A stretch of DNA of 64,000 nt. It comes from Achromobacter marplatensis. Lineage in GTDB: Bacteria; Pseudomonadota; Gammaproteobacteria; Burkholderiales; Burkholderiaceae_B. This document shows, piece after piece, positions 27,830 to 38,696 of this stretch. The notes beneath the pieces are model-generated. The model was not told where the DNA came from and made no database searches. It worked only from the letters and a program-made list of their open reading frames with translations. The translations under genes were made by a program, and so were the position numbers. The stretch is from contig NZ_NJIG01000004.1 of the NCBI RefSeq assembly GCF_002209535.1, positions 1 to 64,000 of the forward strand, written 5' to 3'. Positions within the stretch are counted from its first letter, which is position 1; every line of letters begins with the position of its first letter.

Positions 27830-29745
27830 TGTTGCAACTTGCCGGTATTGTCGGTGCGCCGCGGCGCCCGATTCACGCCACCCGCGCTGCCCGCGCGGCC
27901 CATGCCCTGTTCAGGCAATGCCTGATGTTCCTGGCGATGGCGCTGCTGCTGATGGGATGGCAGGCGGCGGCGCATGCCGAGGCCGAGTTCCTGGAGCCCG
28001 AAAAGGCTTTCGTGTTCAGCGCGCAGATGGCCGCGCCCGATACGCTGGAGCTGCGCTACAAGGTCGCGCCCGGCTACTACATGTACCGCGAGCGTTTCGG
28101 CATCACGATCAGCCCCATGGGGGCGACGACGCTGGGCGAAGCCATCTACCCCAAGGGCGAGGTCAAGTACGACCCAACCTTCGAGAAAGACATGGAGGTC
28201 TTCCACAAGGACGTGGTGATCCGGGTGCCGGTCGGCACCGGGGACCAGCCCTTCACCCTGACCTTGACCGGCCAGGGCTGTGCGGACGCCGGCCTGTGCT
28301 ATCCGCCGATGGACAGCAGCGTGAAACTGACGCCGGTGGCGGGTGGTTACGCGCTGGCAGGTGGCGCATCCGCGCTGGCGCAGGCGTCGCAGGCCGCACC
28401 GTCGGGCGGGCTGAGCGCGCTGTTTACCGCAGGCGACACCGGCCTGGCTGACGCGCTGGGCGGTCTGGGCTGGGCCAAGACCGCGGGTGTGTTCCTGGTG
28501 CTGGGCCTGTTGCTGGCTTTCACGCCCTGCGTGTTGCCGATGATTCCCATCTTGTCTTCAATCGTGCTGGGCGGCGTGGCGCAGCCCCGGCCGACGCGCG
28601 GCCGCGGACTGGCGCTGGCGGCGACCTATGTGCTGGGCATGTCGGTGGTCTACACCGCGCTGGGCGTGGCCGCAGGACTGAGCGGCGCGGGCTTGGCCGC
28701 GTGGCTGCAGACGCCGTGGATCCTGACGCTGTTCGCCATCCTGCTGGCCGTGCTGGCACTGGCGATGTTTGACGCGTTCACGTTCCAGATGCCGTCGGGC
28801 ATCCAGGCGAAGCTGGCAGAGCGTTCGTCGCGCATTCCGGGCGGGCGTTATACCGGTGCGCTCGTGATGGGCGCCTTGTCTGCGCTGATCGTCGGACCTT
28901 GCGTAGCCGCGCCGTTGGCGGGCGCGCTGCTGTATATCTCGCAAACGGGCGACGTGGTCCTGGGTGGGTCGGCGTTGTTCGCCATGGCCTGGGGCATGGG
29001 CGTGCCGCTGTTGATCGTGGGGGCGTCGTCCGGCGCGCTGCTGCCCAAGGCGGGCCCCTGGATGGACGGCGTGAAGCGCCTGTTCGGCATGTTGCTGCTG
29101 GCGACTGCCTGGTGGATGCTCATCCCCGTGGTGCCGACCTGGGTGCAGATGACGGGTTGGGCGTTCCTGGCGGTGGTGTCGGCCGTGATGCTGCGGGCGT
29201 TCGACGCCTTGCCGGCGGGCGCGGGTGCGGCGCGCATGTTCGGCAAGGGGCTGGGCTTGCTGCTGGCGCTGGCAGCGGCTGCATGGCTGGTTGGCGCGGC
29301 CAGCGGCGGACGCGATGTGCTGCAACCGTTGTCGCATCTGGCCTCGCGCGCCGGTGCGCCTTCGGATGCCGCGGCCGCAAGCGGGGAAGTCCATTTCACC
29401 CGCGTGCGCAACAATGCCGAGCTGGATGCGCTGCTGGCGCAAAGCCGCCAGCCGGTGATGCTGGATTTCTATGCCGACTGGTGCGTGTCGTGCCGCGAGA
29501 TGGAACGCTTCACCTTCACCGATCCTGGTGTGGCGCAACGCATGTCGGGCATGCTGCTGGTGCAGGCGGACGTGACGGCGAACAATGCCGACGACCGCGC
29601 GCTGCTCAAGCGCTTCCGCCTGTTCGGCCCGCCGGGGATCATGTTCTTCGAGCCGGGTGGCAAGGAATTGCCGGAAGCCCGCGTGGTGGGTTTCCAGGAC
29701 GCCAAGCGCTTCACGGAATCGCTGGACAAGGTGCTGGTGCGCTGA
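27829..29745 (+). CDS. dsbD: Thiol:disulfide interchange protein DsbD
   Basis: DsbD moves electrons from cytoplasmic thioredoxin to periplasmic DsbC, CcmG-like and related thioredoxin-fold proteins. The 638-residue protein starts at ATG 27829, overlapping cutA. It has a signal segment (about 31-49), a periplasmic alpha domain with Cys150 and Cys156 (GCADAGLC), and a membrane domain with Cys234 (FTPCVLP) and Cys358 (GPCVAAP). The C-terminal thioredoxin domain carries C552-V-S-C555 (DWCVSCREM). All six redox cysteines are present. In this genome it would also supply reductant for system II cytochrome c maturation (resB, ccsB). Confidence 0.97.
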   Translation: MLQLAGIVGAPRRPIHATRAARAAHALFRQCLMFLAMALLLMGWQAAAHAEAEFLEPEKAFVFSAQMAAPDTLELRYKVAPGYYMYRERFGITISPMGATTLGEAIYPKGEVKYDPTFEKDMEVFHKDVVIRVPVGTGDQPFTLTLTGQGCADAGLCYPPMDSSVKLTPVAGGYALAGGASALAQASQAAPSGGLSALFTAGDTGLADALGGLGWAKTAGVFLVLGLLLAFTPCVLPMIPILSSIVLGGVAQPRPTRGRGLALAATYVLGMSVVYTALGVAAGLSGAGLAAWLQTPWILTLFAILLAVLALAMFDAFTFQMPSGIQAKLAERSSRIPGGRYTGALVMGALSALIVGPCVAAPLAGALLYISQTGDVVLGGSALFAMAWGMGVPLLIVGASSGALLPKAGPWMDGVKRLFGMLLLATAWWMLIPVVPTWVQMTGWAFLAVVSAVMLRAFDALPAGAGAARMFGKGLGLLLALAAAAWLVGAASGGRDVLQPLSHLASRAGAPSDAAAASGEVHFTRVRNNAELDALLAQSRQPVMLDFYADWCVSCREMERFTFTDPGVAQRMSGMLLVQADVTANNADDRALLKRFRLFGPPGIMFFEPGGKELPEARVVGFQDAKRFTESLDKVLVR

Positions 29746-29814
29746 CGCCTGGGCGTATACCATGGCTGCTGCGCCGCGTGGGCGGCGCACACCACTCCCT
29801 TCAGGCCGGCGCCC

Positions 29815-30753
29815 GTGACGTCCCCAACAGTTGATGCAAGCCAGGACCGGCAAGGTCTTATCTATGTTCAATTGATGTTCGTCATGGCCACATGGGGCCT
29901 GAACATCGTCTCCATCAAGTACCTGACGCAGCACATGGACATCCAGGCGCTGGCCGCCGTGCGGATCGTCGTTGCGTTCATCACCGTCACCCTCATTATC
30001 AAGGCCCGCCGCGGCCGCATCCCCAAGCTGGGCCGCGTCGAGCTGGGCTGGGTAGCGCTGGCAGGCTTCCTGGTGGTGTACGCGCACCAGGTGGCACTAG
30101 TGTCGGGGCTGCGGTTTTCCTCGGCGGCCAATGGCACGCTGATCATGGCCACGAGCCCCTTGCTGTCGGCGCTGCTGGCCGCCATCTTCTATCGCGAAAA
30201 ACTGACGCTGGTGCGCATCTCGGGCGCCATGCTGGGCCTGTTGGGCGTGGGCATGGTGGTCGCAGGCAGCGGCGCGCAGATCGGCCTGACGGGCTGGGGC
30301 GACGCGGTCGTGTTCGTGGCCGTGCTGGTGTTCGTGTTCGGCGGCCTGGTCATCCAGCGCATGTCGCGCACGATGGATCCGCTGGGCATGCTTTGGTACA
30401 TGTACCTGGCAGGCGGGCTGATGCTGGTGGTGCATGCGGCGATGACGCCGGCGTCGTATCAGACCGATACCTGGCAGATGACGTGGTGGCCGTGGCTGGT
30501 GCTGATGTTTTCCGCGGTAGTGGCATCAGGCGTCAGCAACATCATCTGGAACGCTGGCATCGCGCGCCTGGGTATCAGCCGCGCCGCGCTGTTCGTGAAC
30601 TGGCTGCCGATCTTCGGGCTGCTGTTCGCCTCGCTGTTCCTGGACGAACACGTCACTCTGACGCACGTCGTGGGACTGGCTTGCGTGCTGGGCGGAACGT
30701 GGTTGGGATTGCGCCGCGCGGCGCCTGCCGTGCCGCGCAACGGGCGGGCATAA
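29815..30753 (+). CDS. EamA/DMT family transporter
   Basis: This inner-membrane drug/metabolite transporter-superfamily protein has 312 residues and ten predicted membrane helices in two EamA repeats. It begins after a GTG start with QLMFVMATWGLNIVSIKYL. The second repeat ends with FLDEHVTLTHVVGLACVLGG, a classic EamA pattern. Substrates in this family range from amino acids to metabolites, and none can be assigned. It is convergent with hemB, with a long hairpin between them. Confidence 0.9.
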   Translation: MTSPTVDASQDRQGLIYVQLMFVMATWGLNIVSIKYLTQHMDIQALAAVRIVVAFITVTLIIKARRGRIPKLGRVELGWVALAGFLVVYAHQVALVSGLRFSSAANGTLIMATSPLLSALLAAIFYREKLTLVRISGAMLGLLGVGMVVAGSGAQIGLTGWGDAVVFVAVLVFVFGGLVIQRMSRTMDPLGMLWYMYLAGGLMLVVHAAMTPASYQTDTWQMTWWPWLVLMFSAVVASGVSNIIWNAGIARLGISRAALFVNWLPIFGLLFASLFLDEHVTLTHVVGLACVLGGTWLGLRRAAPAVPRNGRA

Positions 30754-30763
30754 GGTAAAGAAG

Positions 30764-30805
30764 ACGCCTTGCGGGCTGGCCGGAAACGCCCGGCCCGCAA
30801 GGCGT
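30764..30805. terminator. Long hairpin between convergent DMT transporter and hemB genes
   Basis: ACGCCTTGCGGGC and GCCCGCAAGGCGT are a perfect 13-bp stem around TGGCCGGAAACGCCCG. T-richness is modest on both sides, but the place and stem strength fit a bidirectional terminator. Confidence 0.65.
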
Positions 30806-30812
30806 TGCGCGA

Positions 30813-32449
<1,637 letters not shown>

Positions 32450-32487
32450 GGATGGGCTTTGGATACGGTTGGTTTCGAGCCCTATTG

Positions 32488-32493
32488 TATAAT
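32488..32493 (+). promoter_or_regulatory. Candidate -10 element upstream of the cytochrome c4 gene
   Basis: A perfect TATAAT (32488-32493) lies on the plus strand in the yihA/cytochrome c4 divergent region. No convincing -35 hexamer is seen at 16-18 bp, so the assignment is weak. Confidence 0.35.
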
Positions 32494-32672
32494 CCGGCGT
32501 TTGCAACAGTGGTCCCCGTGCGCGGAGCCGTCTTTTTTGCTTACTCTTTGGGTTGCCGACGGCAGCCTGGAAGGCAGAATGGGCAAATCAGGTTCGAGAC
32601 GGTTTTCCAAGGTGAGCGGGGCAGGCGTGGGCGCCTTTTTGCGCCTTGATCGATGTGATCGTCGAGGTCTTC

Positions 32673-33374
32673 ATGAAGCGTGTGCTGTCCCGGATGTTGG
32701 TTGCGAGCGGGCTGTTGCTCGGCGCCTCCGCCTTATCGACCCCCAGTTTCGCCGCTGACGGCGCTGCGGGCCCGGCCAAGCCAGATGCCGCCAAGGGCGG
32801 TCAGCTGTTTGACCAAGGCGACGCCTCAAGAGGCATCATTGCCTGTGCGTCCTGTCATGGCGCGGCGGGCAACAGCACCATCCCGGTGAACCCCAACCTG
32901 GCCGCGCAACCCCACGAATACCTGGCCAAGCAATTGGCTGATTTCCAGGTCAAGCAGGGCGCGAAGCTGCCTGTGCGCAATGGCGCCGGCGGCAACCCGA
33001 CCCCGATGACGGCCATGGCGCAGAACCTGACGCCGGCCGACATGCAGAACATCGCGCTGTATCTAGCGCAGCAACCGCTGAAAGAGCCGGCCACGGCCGG
33101 CCAGGAGAAGCTGGTTGATCTGGGTCAAAAGATCTGGCGCGGCGGTTTGCCGGAACGCAATGTCCCTGCGTGCGCGGCATGCCACTCTGCCAATGGTGCG
33201 GGCTTGCCCGGCCAATACCCCCGCTTGTCGGGGCAGTTCCCCATGTACATCGAAGAGCAGCTCAAGCTGTTCCGCAGCGGTGACCGCAAGAATGACATCA
33301 TGTTCGCCATTGCGGACCGCATGTCGGACGCCGACATCAAGGCGGTGTCGGACTACGCGGCTGGCCTGCGGTAG
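32673..33374 (+). CDS. Diheme cytochrome c4
   Basis: This periplasmic or membrane-associated diheme cytochrome c donates electrons to terminal oxidases. The 233-residue protein starts at ATG 32673 (GAGG in front) and has a signal peptide (MKRVLSRMLVASGLLLGASA, cleavage near SFA|ADG). Two class I heme sites are CASCH and CAACH, one per domain. Candidate distal methionines lie in NPTPMTAMAQ and NDIMFAIADRM. It is followed by the heme-handling genes resB and ccsB. Confidence 0.95.
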   Translation: MKRVLSRMLVASGLLLGASALSTPSFAADGAAGPAKPDAAKGGQLFDQGDASRGIIACASCHGAAGNSTIPVNPNLAAQPHEYLAKQLADFQVKQGAKLPVRNGAGGNPTPMTAMAQNLTPADMQNIALYLAQQPLKEPATAGQEKLVDLGQKIWRGGLPERNVPACAACHSANGAGLPGQYPRLSGQFPMYIEEQLKLFRSGDRKNDIMFAIADRMSDADIKAVSDYAAGLR

Positions 33375-33460
33375 GCTTCTTGCCTGCAACACGCGCGGCT
33401 GGTCCGCGTTCATGCAACTTGGGCATGACGGAACCTGTTTCCGTCGTGCGCTGTCTATGA

Positions 33461-33493
33461 GGGGGGTAGCCGATAGCGCGGCCCCCCTTTTTT
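33461..33493 (+). terminator. Rho-independent terminator between cytochrome c4 and resB
   Basis: GGGGGG and CCCCCC pair around TAGCCGATAGCGCGG-type loop sequence and are followed by six T residues. It ends 2 bp before the resB start codon, so it may also act as an attenuator or mask the resB ribosome-binding site. Confidence 0.7.
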
Positions 33494-33494
33494 C

Positions 33495-35573
33495 ATGAAT
33501 TCAACACGAACCCATACCCGTCCCTCCCTGCGCAGCCTGCCTCGCGATTTCTTCGAACTGCTCGGTTCGATGCGTTTCGCCGTCAGCCTGCTGATGTTCA
33601 TCTGCGTGGCGAGTCTGGTCGGGACCGTGTTGCAGCAGAACCGCTCGTCGAACAACTACATCGACCAGTTCGGGCCGTTCTGGTTCGAGGTGTTCGACAA
33701 GTTCTCGATCTGGCACGTCTACAACAGCTGGTGGTTCCTGGTGATCATGGGATTCCTGGTCGTATCGACCTCGGTCTGCCTGATCCGCAACGCGCCCAAG
33801 ATGCTGCGGGATGCACGTTCGTTTCGCGAACACGTGCGGGCCAGCAGCCTTCGGGGTTTTCCGCACCGCGTGGAAACCGAAGCCCCCACCGACGTACCGC
33901 AGACCGCGGCCGGCCTGAAGTCCCTCTTGGAACGCATGGGCTACGCGGTGCGGCAACGCACGGACAACGACGGCGTGATGCTGGCGGCCAAGAAAGGCAG
34001 TGCCAACCGGCTGGGCTATGTGTTCGCGCATGCGGCGATGGTCATCATCTGCATCGGCGGCCTGCTGGACAGCGAACTGCCTGTGCGCCTGCAAGTGATG
34101 TTGGGCGGCAAGAAGCCCATCGTCGAGAACATGCTGATCTCGGAAGTGCCGGAAAGCGGCCGCCTGTCGGTCGACAACCCGAGCTTTCGCGCCAGCGTGC
34201 TGGTGCCCGAAGGCGGCCAGGCCAGCACGGCGGTCGTGATGGTGGGCGACGGCGCCCTGGTGCAGCCGATGCCCTTCACGTTGAAGCTCAAGAAGTTCGT
34301 CGTCGATTACTACTCCACGGGCATGCCCAGCCGCTTTCTGAGCGAAGTCGAAGTCACCGACCCCGAAACCGGCAAGACGTTTGATTCCACCATCGAGGTC
34401 AACGAACCGCTGCGCTTCAAGGGCATGACCGTCTACCAGTCCAGCTTCGACGACGGCGGCAGCACGGTGGTGCTGAAAGGCTACCCGCTGGTAGGTTCTG
34501 GCGATGCGACGTTCGCCGTTGACGGCACGGTGGGCAAGACCGCCGAAGTAACCGCTCACACAGCAAACGGGCCGCGCAGCATGGGCGTCGAAATCACGGC
34601 GATGCGCCCAATCAACGTGGAAGACCTGACGCGCGGCGAGCCCAAGGGCCCGGACCGCAGCTTCGCCGAGCACGTGGCGTCGGTGTCGGGCAGCGCGGCG
34701 GGCAAGAAGAACGAGAACCTGCGCAACGTGGGACCCAGCGTCGAATACAAGCTGATCGACGAGGCGGGCCAGGCCCACGAATTCCAGAACTACATGCTGC
34801 CCATGGAACTCGACGGCGCCAGCGTGTTCCTGGCGGGCGTGCGCAACAACGCCTCGGAGCCGTTCCGCTACCTGCGCATCCCCGCCGACGACGACAGTTC
34901 GATTGCCGAATTCATGCGCTTGCGCGCGACGCTGGCCGACCCGGCGGCGCGGCAGGAGGCGGCCCGCCGCTTCGCCGAGCGCAACAGCCCGTCGGGCGCC
35001 GACCGACAGCCCTTGCAGACGGCCGCCGAGCGCGCGCTGGAGACCTTCGCAACTGGGGGCCTGCAAGCCGTGGCTGCCTTCCTGCAGGCCAATACGCCCG
35101 CCGCCGACCTGGAGCGCGCGGCCGACGTCGTGATCCGGCTGATCGGCGCCAGCATGAACGAATTGCGCGCCATTGAACGCGAGCGCGCGGGCCTGCCCGC
35201 CGTGGCGGTCGAAGGCCCCGAGGGCGAGCGCGCGGCGGTATGGTCGCGCCTGGCGGTGGCCGCGCTGTCGGACCTGACGGTGTATCCGGCGCCGGTGTTC
35301 CTGTCGCTGGCGGATTTCAATCACGTGCAGGCCAGCGTGTTCCAGGTCAGCCGCACGCCGGGCAAGAACACCGTCTACCTGGGCAGCCTGTTGCTGGTCC
35401 TGGGGGTGTTCTCGATGTTCTATATTCGAGACCGCCGCGTCTGGATCTGGGTCAAGCCGCATGAGGGCGGAAGCAGCGTCATGGCGGCCATGACGTCTCA
35501 GAAGCGTACACTCGACTTCAATCAAGAGTTCGAACGCTTCAAGCAGGCGCTGCTGCGCCAGAAGAGGTCTTAA
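33495..35573 (+). CDS. resB: Cytochrome c biogenesis protein ResB (CcsB subunit of system II)
   Basis: ResB works with the WWD protein to export heme and attach it to apocytochromes in the periplasm. The 692-residue protein has three N-terminal membrane helices (FELLGSMRFAVSLLMFICVA, WWFLVIMGFLVVSTSVCLI, YVFAHAAMVIICIGGLLDS). A large periplasmic domain and a C-terminal helix (VYLGSLLLVLGVFSMFYI) follow. No ribosome-binding site is visible in front of ATG 33495, because the terminator hairpin ends 2 bp upstream. It is followed 9 bp later by ccsB. Confidence 0.95.
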   Translation: MNSTRTHTRPSLRSLPRDFFELLGSMRFAVSLLMFICVASLVGTVLQQNRSSNNYIDQFGPFWFEVFDKFSIWHVYNSWWFLVIMGFLVVSTSVCLIRNAPKMLRDARSFREHVRASSLRGFPHRVETEAPTDVPQTAAGLKSLLERMGYAVRQRTDNDGVMLAAKKGSANRLGYVFAHAAMVIICIGGLLDSELPVRLQVMLGGKKPIVENMLISEVPESGRLSVDNPSFRASVLVPEGGQASTAVVMVGDGALVQPMPFTLKLKKFVVDYYSTGMPSRFLSEVEVTDPETGKTFDSTIEVNEPLRFKGMTVYQSSFDDGGSTVVLKGYPLVGSGDATFAVDGTVGKTAEVTAHTANGPRSMGVEITAMRPINVEDLTRGEPKGPDRSFAEHVASVSGSAAGKKNENLRNVGPSVEYKLIDEAGQAHEFQNYMLPMELDGASVFLAGVRNNASEPFRYLRIPADDDSSIAEFMRLRATLADPAARQEAARRFAERNSPSGADRQPLQTAAERALETFATGGLQAVAAFLQANTPAADLERAADVVIRLIGASMNELRAIERERAGLPAVAVEGPEGERAAVWSRLAVAALSDLTVYPAPVFLSLADFNHVQASVFQVSRTPGKNTVYLGSLLLVLGVFSMFYIRDRRVWIWVKPHEGGSSVMAAMTSQKRTLDFNQEFERFKQALLRQKRS

Positions 35574-35582
35574 GGTTTATTT

Positions 35583-36950
35583 ATGTCGACTACGACCACT
35601 ACGCATCCCTCGTCGCCGAAGGCGCTGAACGCGTCGCCGGACACGCTCTGGCAGGACAGCCTGTCGGAAACCGGCGACAGCCGCGCCCGGCGCGGCAAGC
35701 CCGATTGGACCGATATTGTCTTTTTCCTGCTGCTGTCGGTGGGCGCCGCCTTCGCGCTGACCCGCCACGGCAACGCGATGGACTATTACGAGAAGATCAT
35801 CCTGTGCGGCACCGTGCCCGCGCTGGCGTGGCTGGGTTGGCTGTGGCGTCCGCTGCGCCACCTGATGATCGCCTGTGCGATCGCGGCCGGGCTGGCCCTG
35901 ATGCTTTACGGCAATGACCTGGCCCGCGCCGAGCAGGTGTTCTTCCTGAAGTACCTGTTCTCGTCTCAGTCCGCCATCCTGTGGATGTGCGCGCTGTTCG
36001 CATTGGCGATGGTCTGCTACTGGATCGGCGTGTTCAGCCCGACGGCCGCATGGCTGGGCACGGCGCTGACCTGGGGCGCGGTGTTCGCCGGCGTCACGGG
36101 GCTGCTGGTGCGCTGGCGCGAAGGCCATCTGATGGGGCCGGACCTGGGCCACATCCCGGTCAGCAACCTGTACGAAGTGTTCGTGCTGTTCTCGCTGATC
36201 ACCGCGCTGTTCTACCTGTACTACGAACGCAAATACGCCACGCGCGCACTCGGCGGCTTCGTGCTGCTGGTGGTGACGTCCGCCGTGGTGTTCCTGCTGT
36301 GGTATTCGTTCACGCGCGACGCGGGGCAGATCCAGCCGCTGGTGCCGGCCTTGAAGAGCTGGTGGATGAAGCTGCACGTGCCGGCCAACTTCATCGGCTA
36401 CGGCACCTTCTCGCTGGCGGCGATGGTGGGCTTTGCCTATCTGATCAAGCAGCATGGGCAGACGACGTCGTGGGCAAAGCTCACGCCGCTGTTCATCCTG
36501 GGCGTGCTGCTGTGCGCCGAACCGATGGTGTTCCGCACCGACGGCCTGTCGGCGACGTGGATGCTGTACTTCGGCATCGGCGCCGTGATCGTGGGCGCCA
36601 TCCTGCTGGGCCGCCGCCGCATCGCCGCCGCGCTGCCGTCGCTGGAAGTGCTGGACGACATCATGTATCGCGCCATCGCGATCGGCTTCGCGTTCTTCAC
36701 GGTGGCGACTATCTTGGGCGCACTGTGGGCGGCCGATGCCTGGGGCGCGTACTGGCAATGGGACCCCAAGGAGACCTGGGCGCTGATCGTCTGGCTGAAC
36801 TACGCGGCCTGGCTGCACATGCGCTTGATCAAGGGCCTGCGCGGCACCATGGCGGCCTACTGGGCGCTGATGGGTCTGCTGATCACGGGCTTTGCGTTCC
36901 TGGGCGTGAACATGTTCCTGTCCGGCCTGCATTCCTACGGGGAACTGTGA
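35583..36950 (+). CDS. ccsB: Cytochrome c biogenesis heme exporter/ligase, WWD protein
   Basis: This integral membrane protein (called CcsB in many annotations and CcsA or ResC in others) carries heme across the membrane. It has 455 residues, an unusual hydrophilic N-terminal tail of about 45 residues and eight or more membrane helices. The tryptophan-rich WWD heme-binding motif is AYWQWDPKETWALIVWL. The histidine ligands lie in flanking segments, for example YAAWLHMRL. It pairs with ResB as system II synthetase. Confidence 0.96.
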   Translation: MSTTTTTHPSSPKALNASPDTLWQDSLSETGDSRARRGKPDWTDIVFFLLLSVGAAFALTRHGNAMDYYEKIILCGTVPALAWLGWLWRPLRHLMIACAIAAGLALMLYGNDLARAEQVFFLKYLFSSQSAILWMCALFALAMVCYWIGVFSPTAAWLGTALTWGAVFAGVTGLLVRWREGHLMGPDLGHIPVSNLYEVFVLFSLITALFYLYYERKYATRALGGFVLLVVTSAVVFLLWYSFTRDAGQIQPLVPALKSWWMKLHVPANFIGYGTFSLAAMVGFAYLIKQHGQTTSWAKLTPLFILGVLLCAEPMVFRTDGLSATWMLYFGIGAVIVGAILLGRRRIAAALPSLEVLDDIMYRAIAIGFAFFTVATILGALWAADAWGAYWQWDPKETWALIVWLNYAAWLHMRLIKGLRGTMAAYWALMGLLITGFAFLGVNMFLSGLHSYGEL

Positions 36951-36965
36951 GGGCGCGGGTATAGA

Positions 36966-36995
36966 GAAAAAGGCCCCTCGGGGCCTTTTTTTTTG
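36966..36995 (+). terminator. Rho-independent terminator after ccsB
   Basis: AAAAGGCCCC and GGGGCCTTTT pair around TC and are followed by a long T run. Confidence 0.9.
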
Positions 36996-37017
36996 CGCTG
37001 GATAAATCGTGATGCAT

Positions 37018-37198
37018 CGTAGGATGGGTGAAGCGCGAGAGGTCGAAGGCAAGGACCCACACGTTCAACGCGCGTAACCCATCAAGCAACGATGATTTCT
37101 TGGCAACTTCAGCCACAACGCAATCGTTGCTCGATGGGTTGCGCGCGCTCGGCAGCAATGTTCTTGCCTTCGACCTCTCGCGCTTCACCCATCCTACG
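37018..37198. repeat. 181-bp snap-back inverted repeat (MITE- or REP-like)
   Basis: The outer arms 37018-37053 and 37163-37198 are perfect 36-bp inverted copies, beginning CGTAGGATGGGTGAAGCGCG. Inner arms near 37070-37094 and 37129-37153 (CGCGCG-AACCCATC-AGCAACGAT form) match with three differences. The GTAGGATGGGT...AACCCATC style recalls dispersed palindromic repeats of proteobacteria. The right arm contains the lysA stop codon (TAG on the minus strand at 37196-37194). Confidence 0.85.
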
Positions 37199-38486
37199 GC
37201 AGCGTGGATTCGCCGCGCAGCAGGTCGTCCAAGGTTTCCCGCTGGCGCACGACGTAGTAGTTGTCGCCGTCGACCATGACTTCGGCCGCGCGGGCGCGCG
37301 TGTTGTAGTTGCTGGCCATCGCCATGCTGTAGGCGCCGGCGGATTCGACGGCCAGCACGTCGCCTTGCTGGATCGCCAGGGGGCGCTGCCGGGCCAGCCA
37401 GTCGGCGCTTTCGCATACCGGGCCGACGATGTCGTAAGGGGTCGGGTCGCCCGCGCGCGGGCGCAGGGCCCGCACGCCGTGGAACGCGTCGTACAGCGCA
37501 GGGCGCAGCAGGTCGTTCATGGCGGCGTCGACGATCGCGAAGTTGCGCGCTTCGGCATGCTTCAGGTACTGGACCGTGGTCAGCAGCACGCCGGCGTTGC
37601 CGACCAGCGAGCGGCCGGGTTCGAGCACCAGATGCAGATGGCCGTGGCCGCGCGCGTTCAGGCGTTCGAAGACGCGGTCCAGCAAGGCTTTGGGCGAGGG
37701 GGGCGTTTCGTCCGTATAGCGGATGCCCAGGCCGCCGCCAAGGTCCAGATGCGCGATCCGGATGCCTTCCTGGTCGAGCGTGTCGATCAGGTCCAGCAGC
37801 TTTTCCAGCGCATCGAAATAGGGACTGATGTCGGTCAGCTGCGAACCGATATGGCAATCGACGCCGACGATATCCAGGCCCGGGAGCGATTGCGCGGTGC
37901 GGTAGGCGTCCAGCGCGGCATCGATGGCGATGCCGAACTTGTTTTCTTTCAGGCCGGTGGAGATATAGGGGTGGGTCTGCGCGTCGACGTCGGGATTGAC
38001 GCGCAGCGACACGGGGGCGAGCACGCCCATGTTTTCGGCCACTTCCGACAGCCGGTGCAGTTCGGCCACGGATTCGACGTTGAAGCACTTCACCTGGGCC
38101 GCTAGCGCGTCGCGCATTTCCCAGGCTTGCTTGCCCACGCCCGAAAACACGATTTTCGATGGGTCGGCGCCCGCTGCCAGCGCGCGCTTGAGTTCGCCGC
38201 CCGACACGATGTCGAAGCCCGCGCCCAGGCGTACGAATTCCTTCAGGACCGCCAGGTTGGAGTTGGCCTTCATGCCGTAGCAGACCAGCACCGGACGTTG
38301 CCCGACGGCGCTGCGGTAGGTTTCCCAGGCGGCTTTCAGCGCGGCGCGCGAATAGACGTACAGCGGTGTGCCTAGCCCATGCGCCAGATGGTCCAGGGGC
38401 ACATCCTCGGCGTACAGTACGTTATTGCGGTACTGGAAGTAGGGATGGCCGGCCAGGTCTGGCTGCACGGGGTAGGCGGGCGTCAT
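37194..38486 (-). CDS. lysA: Diaminopimelate decarboxylase
   Basis: LysA decarboxylates meso-diaminopimelate to lysine, a cytoplasmic PLP enzyme. The protein has 430 residues. The PLP lysine is in [10 protein letters not shown]. The phosphate-binding glycine loop is [12 protein letters not shown] and [11 protein letters not shown]. The active-site cysteine region is GPVCESAD. Its start overlaps the lptM stop (ATGA). The stop codon lies inside the right arm of the 181-bp inverted repeat, so the last residues (STLP) may be influenced by the insertion. Confidence 0.97.
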   Translation of the reverse strand: MTPAYPVQPDLAGHPYFQYRNNVLYAEDVPLDHLAHGLGTPLYVYSRAALKAAWETYRSAVGQRPVLVCYGMKANSNLAVLKEFVRLGAGFDIVSGGELKRALAAGADPSKIVFSGVGKQAWEMRDALAAQVKCFNVESVAELHRLSEVAENMGVLAPVSLRVNPDVDAQTHPYISTGLKENKFGIAIDAALDAYRTAQSLPGLDIVGVDCHIGSQLTDISPYFDALEKLLDLIDTLDQEGIRIAHLDLGGGLGIRYTDETPPSPKALLDRVFERLNARGHGHLHLVLEPGRSLVGNAGVLLTTVQYLKHAEARNFAIVDAAMNDLLRPALYDAFHGVRALRPRAGDPTPYDIVGPVCESADWLARQRPLAIQQGDVLAVESAGAYSMAMASNYNTRARAAEVMVDGDNYYVVRQRETLDDLLRGESTLP

Positions 38487-38641
38487 GGGATGGTCGGCGC
38501 CGGTGGAATCTGCTGCGTGGGCTGCGACGGGGTGCGCGCCGGCGGCTTGCCGTCAGGCGTCGGCATATACAAAGGCCCCTTGTACCCGCAGGCCGCAACC
38601 ATGCCGGAGGCCAAGAGCGTGGCTACAATGCGAAGAGCCAT
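38483..38641 (-). CDS. lptM: LPS translocon maturation chaperone LptM (YifL-like lipoprotein)
   Basis: The 52-residue lipoprotein starts at ATG 38641. The signal peptide MALRIVATLLASGMVAACGY ends in the lipobox VAAC. The mature part begins CGYKGPLYMP, the hallmark of LptM, followed by a Pro/Gln-rich tail. LptM assists LptD disulfide formation at the outer membrane in E. coli. It is coupled to lysA and divergent to cyaY, the standard arrangement. Confidence 0.93.
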   Translation of the reverse strand: MALRIVATLLASGMVAACGYKGPLYMPTPDGKPPARTPSQPTQQIPPAPTIP

Positions 38642-38696
38642 GCGGCTGAATGCCAATTGGAACACTGGGAACTCCGTAATTCTTGCAGGCTCGATT

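Noticed and set aside
33501..35525. 674-codon minus-strand open frame opposite resB
   Set aside because: Shadow of resB. The His/Ala/Gly-rich composition has no domain pattern.
37028..37279. Small open frame starting in the 181-bp repeat
   Set aside because: Both strands of the repeat encode similar peptides only because of its dyad symmetry. There is no ribosome-binding site, and it overlaps lysA.
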